A program made the translations under genes and the position numbers. From UBA2227 sp036677505 (GTDB lineage Bacteria; Bacillota_I; Bacilli_A; Erysipelotrichales; Erysipelotrichaceae), in assembly GCA_036677505.1 (NCBI GenBank), contig JAVBWK010000027.1, positions 1 to 64,000 of the forward strand: 64,000 nt of DNA. Direction: 5' to 3'. The number at the start of each line of letters is the position of its first letter. The first letter of the stretch is position 1. Positions 1 to 8,253 of this stretch are shown piece after piece. The notes under the pieces were generated by a model. It had not been told where the DNA came from. It saw only the letters and a program-made list of their open reading frames with translations, and did no database searches.

Positions 1-63
1 TCGGCCGGTTTCTTCCATTTCAGAGATTAGTTTAAGCTTAAATTCTACATCATACGTTGTCAT
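1..63 (-). CDS. Transposase OrfA-like N-terminus (partial)
   Basis: An ATG at 61-63 opens a reading frame of 21 codons (MTTYDVEFKLKLISEMEETG then R) that continues past position 1. The start is preceded by AGAAAGGGG at a good distance. The YxxEFKLxxI pattern is common at the N-terminus of helix-turn-helix OrfA proteins of IS3 elements, and the frame starts immediately inside the IS-like terminus. Too little is visible for a firm family call; it could be another HTH transposase. Confidence 0.55.
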   Translation of the reverse strand, partial: MTTYDVEFKLKLISEMEETGR

Positions 64-70
64 ATAAAAA

Positions 71-109
71 TGCACCCCTTTCTGTTAGTTGTCTAACTTT
101 TGGGGTGCA
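71..109 (-). promoter_or_regulatory. Hairpin sequestering the OrfA ribosome binding site
   Basis: The arms TGCACCCC and GGGGTGCA (positions 71-78 and 102-109) are perfectly complementary, and inside them GTTAG and CTAAC pair around a TTGT loop. In a transcript entering from ftsK this hairpin would bury the GGGG ribosome binding site of the transposase. Several IS elements are known to use such a device to prevent activation by read-through. The pairing is seen directly; its function here is inferred. Confidence 0.55.
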
Positions 110-126
110 CTTCAAAACGGTCTTTT

Positions 127-2283
127 TCAGTCTTCTCTTTTAACGTATACATCCCGCGGTTTGCTGCCTTGGGACGGACCGATGATGCCCTGCTCTTCCA
201 AAGCATCGATCATTCGCGCAGCCCGATTATATCCTAAAGCAAATCTTCGCTGCAACGAGGACGTCGAAGCTTTTTGGGTCGATATCACATACTCCTTGAT
301 CTCCTCAAACAGCGGATCATCACTGGCATTGACAAATCCTTCATTTTTGTCCAGACCTTCCAAACGGATAAACGCATCGTCATATCGCGGTTTCCCTTGG
401 ACGCTGGCAGCTTCGGCTACCCGCCGGACTTCATCATCCGATACGAATACGCCTTGAATACGGACGGAAGCCGGTTCACCGATCGGCACATACAGCATAT
501 CGCCATATCCCAACAATCGTTCTGCGCCGATATGATCCAAAATTGTCCTTGAATCGACTCCGCTGGACACTGCAAAGGCGATCCGCGAAGGGATGTTTGA
601 CTTGATGATTCCGGTAATGACATCCACTGAGGGGCGTTGAGTGGCAACGATCAGATGAATACCGGCAGCTCTGGCCAGCTGAGTGATCCGTTGGATGCTG
701 GCCTCAACATCCTTCCCCGCAACGACCATCAGATCGGCAAGTTCATCAATGATAACAACGATCCAAGGCATCACGGCTAAATGCTCATTGGGTTTGGCAA
801 TAACCGACTCATTGTACGCTGTAATGTTACGTACACCGACTTTCGAAAACACTTCATAACGGTTTTCCATCATCATGACAATGACTTTCAGGGCACGTGA
901 AGCCTCTGCCGCATCAGAAATGACCGGTCCGATCAGATGCGGAATCTGAGTAAAGTTGGTAAATTCGACTTTCTTAGGATCAATAAGTAAAAGTTTGACT
1001 TCATCCGGAGTCGTTCTCATCAGCAGAGTCGTGATGATTGAGTTGATACATACGCTTTTACCGCTGCCCGTAGCACCGGCAACCAGTAAGTGAGGCATTT
1101 TATCCAACTCGCCATATACCGGGCGTCCCATCAAATCTTTACCTAACACAAATAACAGCTTCTTATTAATTTTATCGGACGGAATCGTCTGAAGCAGTTC
1201 GCTCAGGCGGACCGGCGTCATTTCCACATTGGGAACCTCGACACCGACCGCATTTCGACCCGGAATCGGGGCTTCAATACGAATATCCTTCGCCTGCAGT
1301 TCCATTTTGATATTATCCTGAATCGCCGCGATTTTGCTTATTTTGACGTTAGAATCCGGACGGACCTCAAACTTAGTGACTGCCGGTCCGATATGGGTAC
1401 CGACCAGGGTCGCATTGATGCCAAACTGTCCCAATATTTCAATCAGGCGTTTCCCTTTGATGACACTCGCCGTCGTATTGGCAGTAGAACCTTTTTTGAT
1501 CATCACTTCATCCAACAGTGAAATCTTCGGCAATGAATAATTGGTGATCCCGCTTATAGTCGCTGCCGAAGTGGTCTTAACTTCTTCCATTGGCTTGTGT
1601 TCAATCTTTGCAAGAGGTTTAGCAGGAGCGATTACCTCATCACTGTTAATAAAAATAGTCTTTTTTGGCTTCTGTTCAGCAAGTGCATCTCCCATCGTTT
1701 TATTGGTATGTATGGGCATCTCCTCTGGCTTCGCTATCGGGATTTTGACCCCGATTTTGTTTTTTATCGAAATCAGCACGGCCGGCTCGATCATCAGATA
1801 GGCACTGATGATCGCAAATGTGATCAATACGACAAGGGTCCCGCTTCTGGATACCAGCGTAGAGACAAGGCCAAACAGAAAAGCTCCGATAAGACCGCCA
1901 CCGGCAGATACTTCCTGATTGAAGATTTCCGAAATCATTTTCAAAAAGTCAGTAAAAACGGAAAATCCGCTGATTTCAGGCTCCGCCGGAATGGCGAGAA
2001 ACAGTAAAACTGTCAGTAATCCTAAAATCATACCGATCAGCGATTTCAAACTGAACCATGGGAACTTTCTCTTGAAAATAAGATATACCGAAATCAGAAC
2101 GACAAGTACATACACGATGATGGGATACTGACCGAAAAATACGATAACAAGCCCGTGAATGATTCGGCCTACGATTCCAAGCTGTAAACTTGAGATAATC
2201 ACGAGCATGATCAAAATCATCGAGTAAATGACGATAAGTACTTCATTTCTTACTCTGTCGGCTGATTTTCTTCTTCTTGCCAT
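127..2283 (-). CDS. ftsK: DNA translocase FtsK/SpoIIIE
   Basis: This 718-residue protein is a septum-anchored, ATP-driven DNA pump that clears chromosomal DNA from the division plane. Hydrophobic segments fill residues 15-170, followed by a short linker (about 180-260) and the RecA-like motor. The motor has Walker A GATGSGKS at 403-410 and a Walker B-like VIIDELADL near residue 510. A C-terminal winged-helix gamma domain occupies about residues 650-715, ending in RDVYVKRED. Length is slightly below the 780-790 typical of Bacillus SpoIIIE, mainly through a short linker. It lies 12 bp behind the RNase J2-like gene, an adjacency related to the rnjB...spoIIIE order of Bacillus. No intrinsic terminator remains before the IS end. 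Confidence 0.95.
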   Translation of the reverse strand: MARRRKSADRVRNEVLIVIYSMILIMLVIISSLQLGIVGRIIHGLVIVFFGQYPIIVYVLVVLISVYLIFKRKFPWFSLKSLIGMILGLLTVLLFLAIPAEPEISGFSVFTDFLKMISEIFNQEVSAGGGLIGAFLFGLVSTLVSRSGTLVVLITFAIISAYLMIEPAVLISIKNKIGVKIPIAKPEEMPIHTNKTMGDALAEQKPKKTIFINSDEVIAPAKPLAKIEHKPMEEVKTTSAATISGITNYSLPKISLLDEVMIKKGSTANTTASVIKGKRLIEILGQFGINATLVGTHIGPAVTKFEVRPDSNVKISKIAAIQDNIKMELQAKDIRIEAPIPGRNAVGVEVPNVEMTPVRLSELLQTIPSDKINKKLLFVLGKDLMGRPVYGELDKMPHLLVAGATGSGKSVCINSIITTLLMRTTPDEVKLLLIDPKKVEFTNFTQIPHLIGPVISDAAEASRALKVIVMMMENRYEVFSKVGVRNITAYNESVIAKPNEHLAVMPWIVVIIDELADLMVVAGKDVEASIQRITQLARAAGIHLIVATQRPSVDVITGIIKSNIPSRIAFAVSSGVDSRTILDHIGAERLLGYGDMLYVPIGEPASVRIQGVFVSDDEVRRVAEAASVQGKPRYDDAFIRLEGLDKNEGFVNASDDPLFEEIKEYVISTQKASTSSLQRRFALGYNRAARMIDALEEQGIIGPSQGSKPRDVYVKRED

Positions 2284-2295
2284 AGATTACCCCCA

Positions 2296-3960
2296 TCATT
2301 CTGAAATATTGAGTTCAACGATCGCCGGTAATATCATCGGGCGTTTACCGGTTTCTTTCAAGATATACCGAGTAATTTTATCTTTTGCTTCCATTCTGGC
2401 AGCCATATTCTCATATCGTCCGTCTTTGACCATCTCAACGATGGTACGTTCCAGAATATTGCCGACTTCTTTTACGATATACTCTGCATCTTTTAAATAA
2501 ATGACACCGCGCGACTGAACATCCGGACCGCCAATGACTTCTTTTGTTTTAAAGTTTACGACGACACCGACTACCAATGCACCGTCAGTCGCCAACGTTT
2601 CCCGATCCTTCAGTACCATTCCGGATGCGTCTAGGTGAGTGTTTCCGTCAATCATGACTTCCTCGAGATTGATGATCGTGGACGTCTGTTTTAACACACC
2701 GTCGTCAAACTGCGCGATCTGTCCGTTGTCCAATACGATGATCCGTCCGGCATTATAACCCACATTCAAAGCAATATTTGCATTATTTACCAAATGTCGG
2801 TACTGACCTTTGATCGGTATATAATATTTCGGCTTAAACAGATTGATAAGCATCTTGATATCTTCAGTCGAACCATGCATCGAAAGTACCTTTTTGTGAT
2901 CGAGCGAAACGACTTTGCATCCTTCTTTGTAAAGTTCATTCTCCATGGTCGAAGCTTCCCTTTCGGTTCCCGGAACCACCGGCGAAGCAATGATGACCGT
3001 ATCCTGCGGATTAAGCTCGATCAGCGTATCTTCGTTCATCGCGATTTTATGCATCGTTCTGAAAACATTGGGTCCGCTTTCCGAAACGATGACCAAAACG
3101 TTGTCCATATCATTTCTGTACTTTTCTTTGACGATTTCCAAACCGACCGGAATCTTGTAATATCCCATTTTTTCGACATGCTTAAGATACTGACGCTGAG
3201 CGTCATTGTAAAAAACGATTTTACGGTCATATTTATTAGCCAGTTCGATGATTTCGATCAGCCTGTAGAGATTTTGCTCGTAAAGCATGACGATAATCCT
3301 ACCGCCTTCTTTCTCAAAGGACGATTCGACTTCACCGGTAATTCGGTGTCGCGGTGAAGTGAATCCTTCACGGTCAGCCGACACAGATTCTGTCATTAAG
3401 GCCAGAACCCCTTTTTTGCCGATTTCGGCAAATTCGGTTATGTCACAGGTGAATGACTCAGTGCGGATATCAAAATCAATGATAAACTCCGATGTATATA
3501 CGATATAACCGTTGGGAGTATCGATGGCTATGCCATAGCCGTCAGCAATTGAATGAGTCATCCCGAAGGTTCTGACTTTAATCCCGCTTAAAACGATCTG
3601 ACCATAACGTTTGATACGATGAACCTTGGCTGATGTGATGTTATGAATTTTCAGCTGATCTTCAATCATCAATGCCGTCAGCGGTGTCGTGTAAACAGGG
3701 ATGTTGGCATTTTGCAATAAATACGGCAATGCAGACATAACATCATCATGTCCGTGAGTAATGAAAATACCAGCAATGCGGTCTTTGTTCTCAATCAGAT
3801 AAGTAAAGTCAGGGATGATAGATTCAATCCCCAACTGGTCGATATCCGGATATTTAAGGCCGGCTTCGATGACGATGATCTGCTGATTGATTTCCACGAC
3901 CATACAGTTTTTGCCATCTTCATCTAATCCGCCCAACGCTAAAATTTTAACTTGATTCAT
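2296..3960 (-). CDS. rnjB: RNase J2-like metallo-beta-lactamase ribonuclease with eroded metal site
   Basis: This 554-residue protein has the RNase J architecture: a metallo-beta-lactamase/beta-CASP core followed by a C-terminal domain. The usual HxHxDH motif reads HGHDDV (69-74), so the last histidine is valine. The TGDF aspartate region reads TSEF (E158), and the late PxHGE histidine is lysine (PIKGQ, K384). H136 is kept. RNase J2 proteins often carry weakened sites and work as partners of an active RNase J1, so J2 fits best. Position next to ftsK supports this, as rnjB lies near spoIIIE in Bacillus. It has its own strong promoter at 3992-4020. Catalytic loss is inferred from motif alignment from memory. 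Confidence 0.85.
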   Translation of the reverse strand: MNQVKILALGGLDEDGKNCMVVEINQQIIVIEAGLKYPDIDQLGIESIIPDFTYLIENKDRIAGIFITHGHDDVMSALPYLLQNANIPVYTTPLTALMIEDQLKIHNITSAKVHRIKRYGQIVLSGIKVRTFGMTHSIADGYGIAIDTPNGYIVYTSEFIIDFDIRTESFTCDITEFAEIGKKGVLALMTESVSADREGFTSPRHRITGEVESSFEKEGGRIIVMLYEQNLYRLIEIIELANKYDRKIVFYNDAQRQYLKHVEKMGYYKIPVGLEIVKEKYRNDMDNVLVIVSESGPNVFRTMHKIAMNEDTLIELNPQDTVIIASPVVPGTEREASTMENELYKEGCKVVSLDHKKVLSMHGSTEDIKMLINLFKPKYYIPIKGQYRHLVNNANIALNVGYNAGRIIVLDNGQIAQFDDGVLKQTSTIINLEEVMIDGNTHLDASGMVLKDRETLATDGALVVGVVVNFKTKEVIGGPDVQSRGVIYLKDAEYIVKEVGNILERTIVEMVKDGRYENMAARMEAKDKITRYILKETGKRPMILPAIVELNISE

Positions 3961-3991
3961 TATATTTCCTCCTAAACCAAACTTCGGTTTT

Positions 3992-4020
3992 ATTATAGCT
4001 TATTTAAACAGCATTTACAA
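3992..4020 (-). promoter_or_regulatory. Promoter of rnjB-ftsK
   Basis: On the minus strand TTGTAA (4015-4020), a 17-bp spacer and TATAAT (3992-3997) form a near-consensus SigA promoter. It lies between the miaB terminator and the rnjB start, with AGGAGG before the ATG. Confidence 0.8.
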
Positions 4021-4040
4021 TTCTACGCAAATCTCACTCA

Positions 4041-4066
4041 AAAGAAAAGCGGAATACCCTCCGCTA
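4041..4066 (-). terminator. miaB terminator overlapping the stop codon
   Basis: On the minus strand the stem AGCGGA/TCCGCT (4060-4065 and 4048-4053) is followed by TTTTCTTTT. The TAG stop of miaB (4064-4066) is part of the stem. Confidence 0.75.
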
Positions 4067-5503
4067 AACCATTTCACCAATCAGAAACCAGGTTTTACAG
4101 TCCGTTACTTTCACATCGACCAACTGACCCGTCTCGACATGCTCTGCTGAAAAATTGACGAGTTTTTGAGTTTTGGTGTACCCGCTGAATATCTTCGGAT
4201 TTTTTTTCGACGGTCCATCCACCAAAACTTCCACGGTTCTTCCGATATAGGCCTGATTGTTTTTCAGAGCATACGAGCCGACTTTGGCGTTGAGCTGTGC
4301 CAGTCTTTTCTTCTTTACTTCCTTAGGGACATTATCGGTCATTTTTGCTGCGGGCGTACCCTCTCTTGGCGAGTAGATAAAAGTAAATGCATTATCAAAC
4401 TGACAGAAATCCACAATGTCCAAGGTATCCTGGAACTGCTGATCCGTTTCATTTGGGAATCCGACGATAATATCCGTAGAAAATGCACAATCTGCGATTC
4501 GCTCCTTCAGTTTGATATACAGAGCCTTATATTCTTCAATCGTATATCTTCGTCCCATGATTTTCAGCATTTCGGTATTCCCTGATTGTACGGGCAAATG
4601 GATAAAAGGCATGATATTCTCATTGGAAGCAATGACATCAATCATTTCATCGGAAAAATCCCAAGGATGGCTGGTCGTGAATCGGATACGACTGATCCCG
4701 GTGTTTGCCACCTGAGACAGCAACTGTGCAAAACTCAATCCGTCTGGCAAATCTTTACCGTAAGCATTCACGTTTTGTCCCAGCAGCGTTATCTCCTTAA
4801 ATCCACGTTCTGTTAAATCATGGACTTCACTAAGGATATCTTCGGGCAGACGGGAACGTTCTTTACCGCGTGTATAAGGAACGATACAATAAGTGCAGAA
4901 CTTATCACATCCGTACATGATATTGACCCAGGCTTTATGTTTACCAAATCGCTGTACCGGCAGATTTTCGATGACCTCCCCTTCTTTGGAAAAAACTTCG
5001 ATTGTCCGCTCCTTGCTCATCGATACCTGATAAAGCAGTTGCGGTAAGCGATGGATGTTGTGTGTACCGAAAACCAGATCGACATGAGGGTATGTTTTCA
5101 AGATCGTATCGACCACTTCTTCTTCCTGAGGCATGCATCCGCATACTCCCAGTATAAGATCCGGATTGGTGATTTTTAAATGCTTCAAATTTCCGATCTC
5201 GCCAAACACGCGATCTTCAGCGTTTTTCCTGACCGCACAGGTGTTGAGCAGAATTAAATCAGCTTCATCCGCAGTAAGTGACATGGTATAACCCATCGCC
5301 TGCAGAATCCCGGCAATCGTTTCACCGTCTCGCTCGTTTGCCTGACATCCGTAGGTCCGCAAGTAGTATTTCCGCTGTTTTCCCATATCCCTCACAGTAT
5401 CGGGCAAATCAAAAACCAATCGTTCGATCGGCGGTTCGTTTTTAGTTCTTTTCTGAGCTGACTTTAAGTCAGGCAGAATCCAGTCTTTCTTTGTTTCTTT
5501 CAT
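4064..5503 (-). CDS. miaB: tRNA-2-methylthio-N6-dimethylallyladenosine synthase MiaB
   Basis: This radical SAM enzyme adds a methylthio group to i6A37 of tRNAs reading UNN codons. The N-terminal methylthiotransferase domain shows the three cluster cysteines in YGCQANERDGE, NTCAVRKNAE and CGCMPQ (about residues 50-125). The radical SAM motif CDKFCTYC sits near residue 200 and a TRAM domain ends the protein. Length is 479 aa when started at the ATG at 5503, chosen because AAGGA is six bases upstream; the ATG two codons earlier is too close to it. Bacillus also places miaB downstream of rny/ymdB. A ferredoxin gene lies immediately upstream, though a terminator separates them. Confidence 0.95.
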   Translation of the reverse strand: MKETKKDWILPDLKSAQKRTKNEPPIERLVFDLPDTVRDMGKQRKYYLRTYGCQANERDGETIAGILQAMGYTMSLTADEADLILLNTCAVRKNAEDRVFGEIGNLKHLKITNPDLILGVCGCMPQEEEVVDTILKTYPHVDLVFGTHNIHRLPQLLYQVSMSKERTIEVFSKEGEVIENLPVQRFGKHKAWVNIMYGCDKFCTYCIVPYTRGKERSRLPEDILSEVHDLTERGFKEITLLGQNVNAYGKDLPDGLSFAQLLSQVANTGISRIRFTTSHPWDFSDEMIDVIASNENIMPFIHLPVQSGNTEMLKIMGRRYTIEEYKALYIKLKERIADCAFSTDIIVGFPNETDQQFQDTLDIVDFCQFDNAFTFIYSPREGTPAAKMTDNVPKEVKKKRLAQLNAKVGSYALKNNQAYIGRTVEVLVDGPSKKNPKIFSGYTKTQKLVNFSAEHVETGQLVDVKVTDCKTWFLIGEMV

Positions 5504-5534
5504 GAGCATTCCTTCACAATATATCTAGAAAAGA

Positions 5535-5555
5535 AAACCAAGCGATGCTTGGCTC
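5535..5555 (-). terminator. Ferredoxin gene terminator
   Basis: A 6-bp stem CCAAGC/GCTTGG with a 3-base loop (5538-5552), read on the minus strand, is followed by TTTTCTTTTC just past the ferredoxin stop. Confidence 0.75.
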
Positions 5556-5557
5556 TT

Positions 5558-5734
5558 TTATACTTGGAAAATCGCTTGAGTCGGGCAAACTGAAATGCAG
5601 GCACCGCAATCAATACAAACAGATTCGTCACAGAAAGCTTTCCCATCATCTTCCATGGACAATGCACTGACCGGACATACACCTACGCATGCGCCACAAC
5701 CGATACACAAATCCTTATCTACTCTTACTGGCAT
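5558..5734 (-). CDS. 2[4Fe-4S] ferredoxin, 58 aa
   Basis: This small electron carrier has two canonical cluster motifs, CIGCGACVGVCP (residues 10-21) and CIDCGACISVCP (40-51), in the symmetric bacterial 2[4Fe-4S] layout. It starts MPVRVDKDLC and ends TQAIFQV. The ATG at 5734 follows AAGGAGGTAATCGTT. The gene has its own promoter (5761-5789) and terminator, so it is monocistronic. A plausible role is electron supply to low-potential enzymes, but the neighbours (ymdB, miaB) do not define a partner. It is shorter than 60 residues and easily missed by ORF callers. Confidence 0.93.
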   Translation of the reverse strand: MPVRVDKDLCIGCGACVGVCPVSALSMEDDGKAFCDESVCIDCGACISVCPTQAIFQV

Positions 5735-5760
5735 CAACGATTACCTCCTTACACTCTGAC

Positions 5761-5789
5761 ATTATAGCAGAAAGCTATCGCGTCAACAA
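5761..5789 (-). promoter_or_regulatory. Ferredoxin promoter
   Basis: On the minus strand TTGTTG (5784-5789), 17 bp and TATAAT (5761-5766) lie just upstream of the ferredoxin ribosome binding site. The -10 is perfect and the -35 weak. Confidence 0.65.
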
Positions 5790-5798
5790 GAGCAAAAG

Positions 5799-6566
5799 TT
5801 ACGGTCGGATCTGAATGCGTTCGATAAATTCCGCCCGGTTATTTTCACCAAATCGAACATACACCGCACAAAATACCGCATCAGATTCAGCAATCGTATA
5901 TTTTGTCGCTTTCTTAAGGATGATTCTCTGTAAAACTTCATCGATATCCCGACCGATGATGCTTTCATACGGGCCGGTCATCCCTACATCGCTGATAAAA
6001 GCACAGCCATCAATGATCCGTTCATCTGCAGTCTGAACATGGGTATGGGTTCCGAAAATTCCGCCCAACCGGCTTTTATACTGATAGGCAAATGCTATTT
6101 TCTCACTGGTAGCCTCACCATGCAAGTCAATCAGGTGAATATCGGCACTGACTGATGACAAAACCGGCTCCATGATGTCAAAAGGGCTTTGTGAGACATT
6201 TTCCATAAACACCTGAGTCATGATATTACTCACGGCAACATTTTTGTTTCCGACTCTGAAAACCTTCGTCTGAACCATATCACTGATCGGGTGAAGATTG
6301 ATTGGAAATACCAACCGGTCCGCCTGATCTTTGATTGCCAGGATCTCACTTTTAGAGTATGCATGATTTCCCAGAGTGATACAATCGATCCCGCCGGTAA
6401 TCAGCTCCTGATAAATTCGCGGAGTGATGCCTTTGCCATGAGCGGCGTTTTCACCGTTGGCAATGACAAAATCGATCGCATAACGCGCTTTAAGGGCAGG
6501 CAGATGTTTTTTAACAGCTGCCCGCCCTGATGCGCCAACGATATCTCCGATAAACAGGATATTCAT
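5799..6566 (-). CDS. ymdB: YmdB family 2',3'-cyclic nucleotide phosphodiesterase
   Basis: This 255-residue metallophosphoesterase-type protein hydrolyses 2',3'-cyclic nucleotides in vitro and in Bacillus affects biofilm and colony development. Metal-binding motifs are visible in order: GDIVG (start), NGENAAHG near residue 38, LGNH near 66, DLHGEATSEK near 145 and GTHTHVQTADE near 170. The usual GNHTWD reads GNHAYS, a small change outside the metal ligands. The start codon overlaps the rny stop (TAATG), so the two are translationally coupled. In Bacillus YmdB is likewise next to RNase Y and influences its activity. Confidence 0.93.
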   Translation of the reverse strand: MNILFIGDIVGASGRAAVKKHLPALKARYAIDFVIANGENAAHGKGITPRIYQELITGGIDCITLGNHAYSKSEILAIKDQADRLVFPINLHPISDMVQTKVFRVGNKNVAVSNIMTQVFMENVSQSPFDIMEPVLSSVSADIHLIDLHGEATSEKIAFAYQYKSRLGGIFGTHTHVQTADERIIDGCAFISDVGMTGPYESIIGRDIDEVLQRIILKKATKYTIAESDAVFCAVYVRFGENNRAEFIERIQIRP

Positions 6567-8122
6567 TACTTAGCCAGTTCCGAAGCTCTGACTTCGCGAA
6601 TGACCGTTACCTTAATCTGACCCGGATAAGTCAGTTCATTTTCGATTTTTTCACGGATCGAACGTGCCATGCGATGGCAGGCAAGGTCATCCAGTTTATC
6701 CGGTACGACCATGACCCGAATCTCACGTCCGGCCTGAATAGCAAATACTTTATCCACTCCGTCAAAGGAAGTGGCAATCTTTTCGAGTTGTTCCAATCGT
6801 TGAATGTAGTTCTCAAATGACTCAAAACGAGCCCCCGGACGCGCTGCGCTCAGTGTATCGGCTGCAGCTACCAACGTAGCGATGATGCTGTTTGATTCAA
6901 CTTCACCATGGTGAGATTCAATCGCATTGATGACGACCGGATGTTCTCCATGCTTCTTCGCGATGCGTGCACCGATTTCGATATGGGTCCCTTCCATCTC
7001 AAAGTCGACTGACTTACCGATATCATGCAAAAGTCCCGCACGCTTCGCCAGCTGCTGATTCAAACCCAGTTCGGCAGCCATCATGCCTGTAAGATAAGCG
7101 ACTTCCATGCTGTGCTGCAAGGCATTCTGACCGTAACTGTAACGATATTTCATACGGCCGACCAAATGAACGATTTCCTTGTCCACCTTATGTAATCCGA
7201 GTTTGAAAATCGCCTCTTCCCCGGCTTTCTGAATAGTTTCTTTTAATTCTGCCTGGACTTTATGCACAACTTCTTCGATGCGGCCCGGCTGAATCCGACC
7301 GTCTTTAATCAGGGTTTCCAATGCCAGACGGGCAGTTTCCCGACGAATCGGATCAAAACAGGATACCGTGATGGCTTCAGGAGTATCATCAATGATCAGA
7401 TCGACACCGGTTGCCTGTTCGATGGCCCGGATGTTGCGACCCTCACGACCGATGATTCTTCCCTTCATTTCTTCAGAAGGCAAACTGACGACAGATACCG
7501 TACGTTCGGTCGCCTCTTCCTGAGCATAACGCTGTATAGCTAATCCTATGATATTGCGAGCGGCTTCGGCTGCTTTTGAGCGGGCCTGCTCTTCTTGTTC
7601 TTTGATATATGCGGTAACTTCATTTTCGGTTCGTTTTTCAACGACTTCCATTAACTCCTTCTTCGCTTCATTGACAGTCATATTGGCAATGCGTTCCAGC
7701 TCAGCCAACTGTCCGTCGATTTTAACCTGCAGTTCTTTTTCCAGTCTCTCCAGCACACTGTATTTTTCAGTCAATTGTTTGTTTTTTTCTTCGATTTGTT
7801 TTTCTTTATTTGTCAACGATTCATCACGGAAATTCAGATTGTCTTCACGTCTTGAAAGTTTGTTTTCAAACTCCAAAACTTCGCTTCGACGATCCTTGAT
7901 TTCTTTTTCCGCGGCAAGCTTCAATTCATAAACCTGCGTTTTCCCATCCAAAACGGCCTGACGTACCATATTTTCAGACTTGATCGCAGCTTCTTCCAGA
8001 ATTAAACTTGCTTTTTGTTGATCTCGATTTAAACCTAACTTAGAAAGCATAACCATGATGATTATGCCAATTGCAAAACCAGCAATACCAGACAGAATGG
8101 AATAAATAAGAATTTCTCTCAT
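6566..8122 (-). CDS. rny: Ribonuclease Y
   Basis: This membrane-anchored endoribonuclease initiates mRNA decay. Order of parts: one N-terminal transmembrane helix (about 5-25), a long charged coiled coil (about 30-190), a KH RNA-binding domain with GREGRNIRAIEQATG near 230, and an HD domain with LLHDIGK near 365. Length 518 aa matches Bacillus RNase Y (520). Its own promoter lies at 8171-8199, and the ATG follows GGAGGAATAAC. It forms a two-gene operon with ymdB. Together with the RNase J2-like gene and rnpB it makes this window rich in RNA-processing functions. Confidence 0.97.
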   Translation of the reverse strand: MREILIYSILSGIAGFAIGIIIMVMLSKLGLNRDQQKASLILEEAAIKSENMVRQAVLDGKTQVYELKLAAEKEIKDRRSEVLEFENKLSRREDNLNFRDESLTNKEKQIEEKNKQLTEKYSVLERLEKELQVKIDGQLAELERIANMTVNEAKKELMEVVEKRTENEVTAYIKEQEEQARSKAAEAARNIIGLAIQRYAQEEATERTVSVVSLPSEEMKGRIIGREGRNIRAIEQATGVDLIIDDTPEAITVSCFDPIRRETARLALETLIKDGRIQPGRIEEVVHKVQAELKETIQKAGEEAIFKLGLHKVDKEIVHLVGRMKYRYSYGQNALQHSMEVAYLTGMMAAELGLNQQLAKRAGLLHDIGKSVDFEMEGTHIEIGARIAKKHGEHPVVINAIESHHGEVESNSIIATLVAAADTLSAARPGARFESFENYIQRLEQLEKIATSFDGVDKVFAIQAGREIRVMVVPDKLDDLACHRMARSIREKIENELTYPGQIKVTVIREVRASELAK

Positions 8123-8170
8123 GTTATTCCTCCATCTATGTGAGTGTTTGAGTCATGTAACTCTGCTTAT

Positions 8171-8199
8171 ATAATACATAATTTATGCGTCTTAAACAA
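8171..8199 (-). promoter_or_regulatory. rny-ymdB promoter
   Basis: TTGTTT (8194-8199), a 17-bp spacer and TATTAT (8171-8176) on the minus strand, between the recA terminator and rny. Confidence 0.7.
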
Positions 8200-8229
8200 T
8201 ATCAAAGCACAGAAAACCCAAATTAGATA

Positions 8230-8253
8230 AAAAAACAAGCGACTAACGCTTGT
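8230..8253 (-). terminator. recA terminator
   Basis: Stem ACAAGCG/CGCTTGT (8247-8253 and 8235-8241) read on the minus strand, followed by a run of seven T. Its first base is the last base of the recA stop codon. Confidence 0.85.

Larger units (their letters stand above)
1..114 (-). mobile_element. End of an IS3-family (IS150-like) insertion sequence, truncated by window edge
   Basis: Read on the minus strand, the element begins around position 114 with a terminus that starts TGAAGTGCACCCC and continues AAAAGTTAGACAACT. This resembles the terminal inverted repeats of IS150-group IS3 elements, which typically start TG..CTGCACCC. A short ORF (1-63) starts inside it and runs off the window. The outer end lies only 12 bp past the ftsK stop codon, so the element appears to have inserted directly behind ftsK in the same orientation. 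Only one end is visible, so the target duplication and second inverted repeat cannot be checked. Family assignment rests on the end sequence and start of OrfA. Confidence 0.65.

Noticed and set aside
89..457. Plus-strand ORF overlapping the ftsK 3' end
   Set aside because: It is a shadow of ftsK in another frame, with no ribosome site or recognisable domain. The same holds for the many other ORFs antisense to known genes.
2296..3960. RNase J1 identity
   Set aside because: The altered metal-site residues and position near ftsK fit J2 better.
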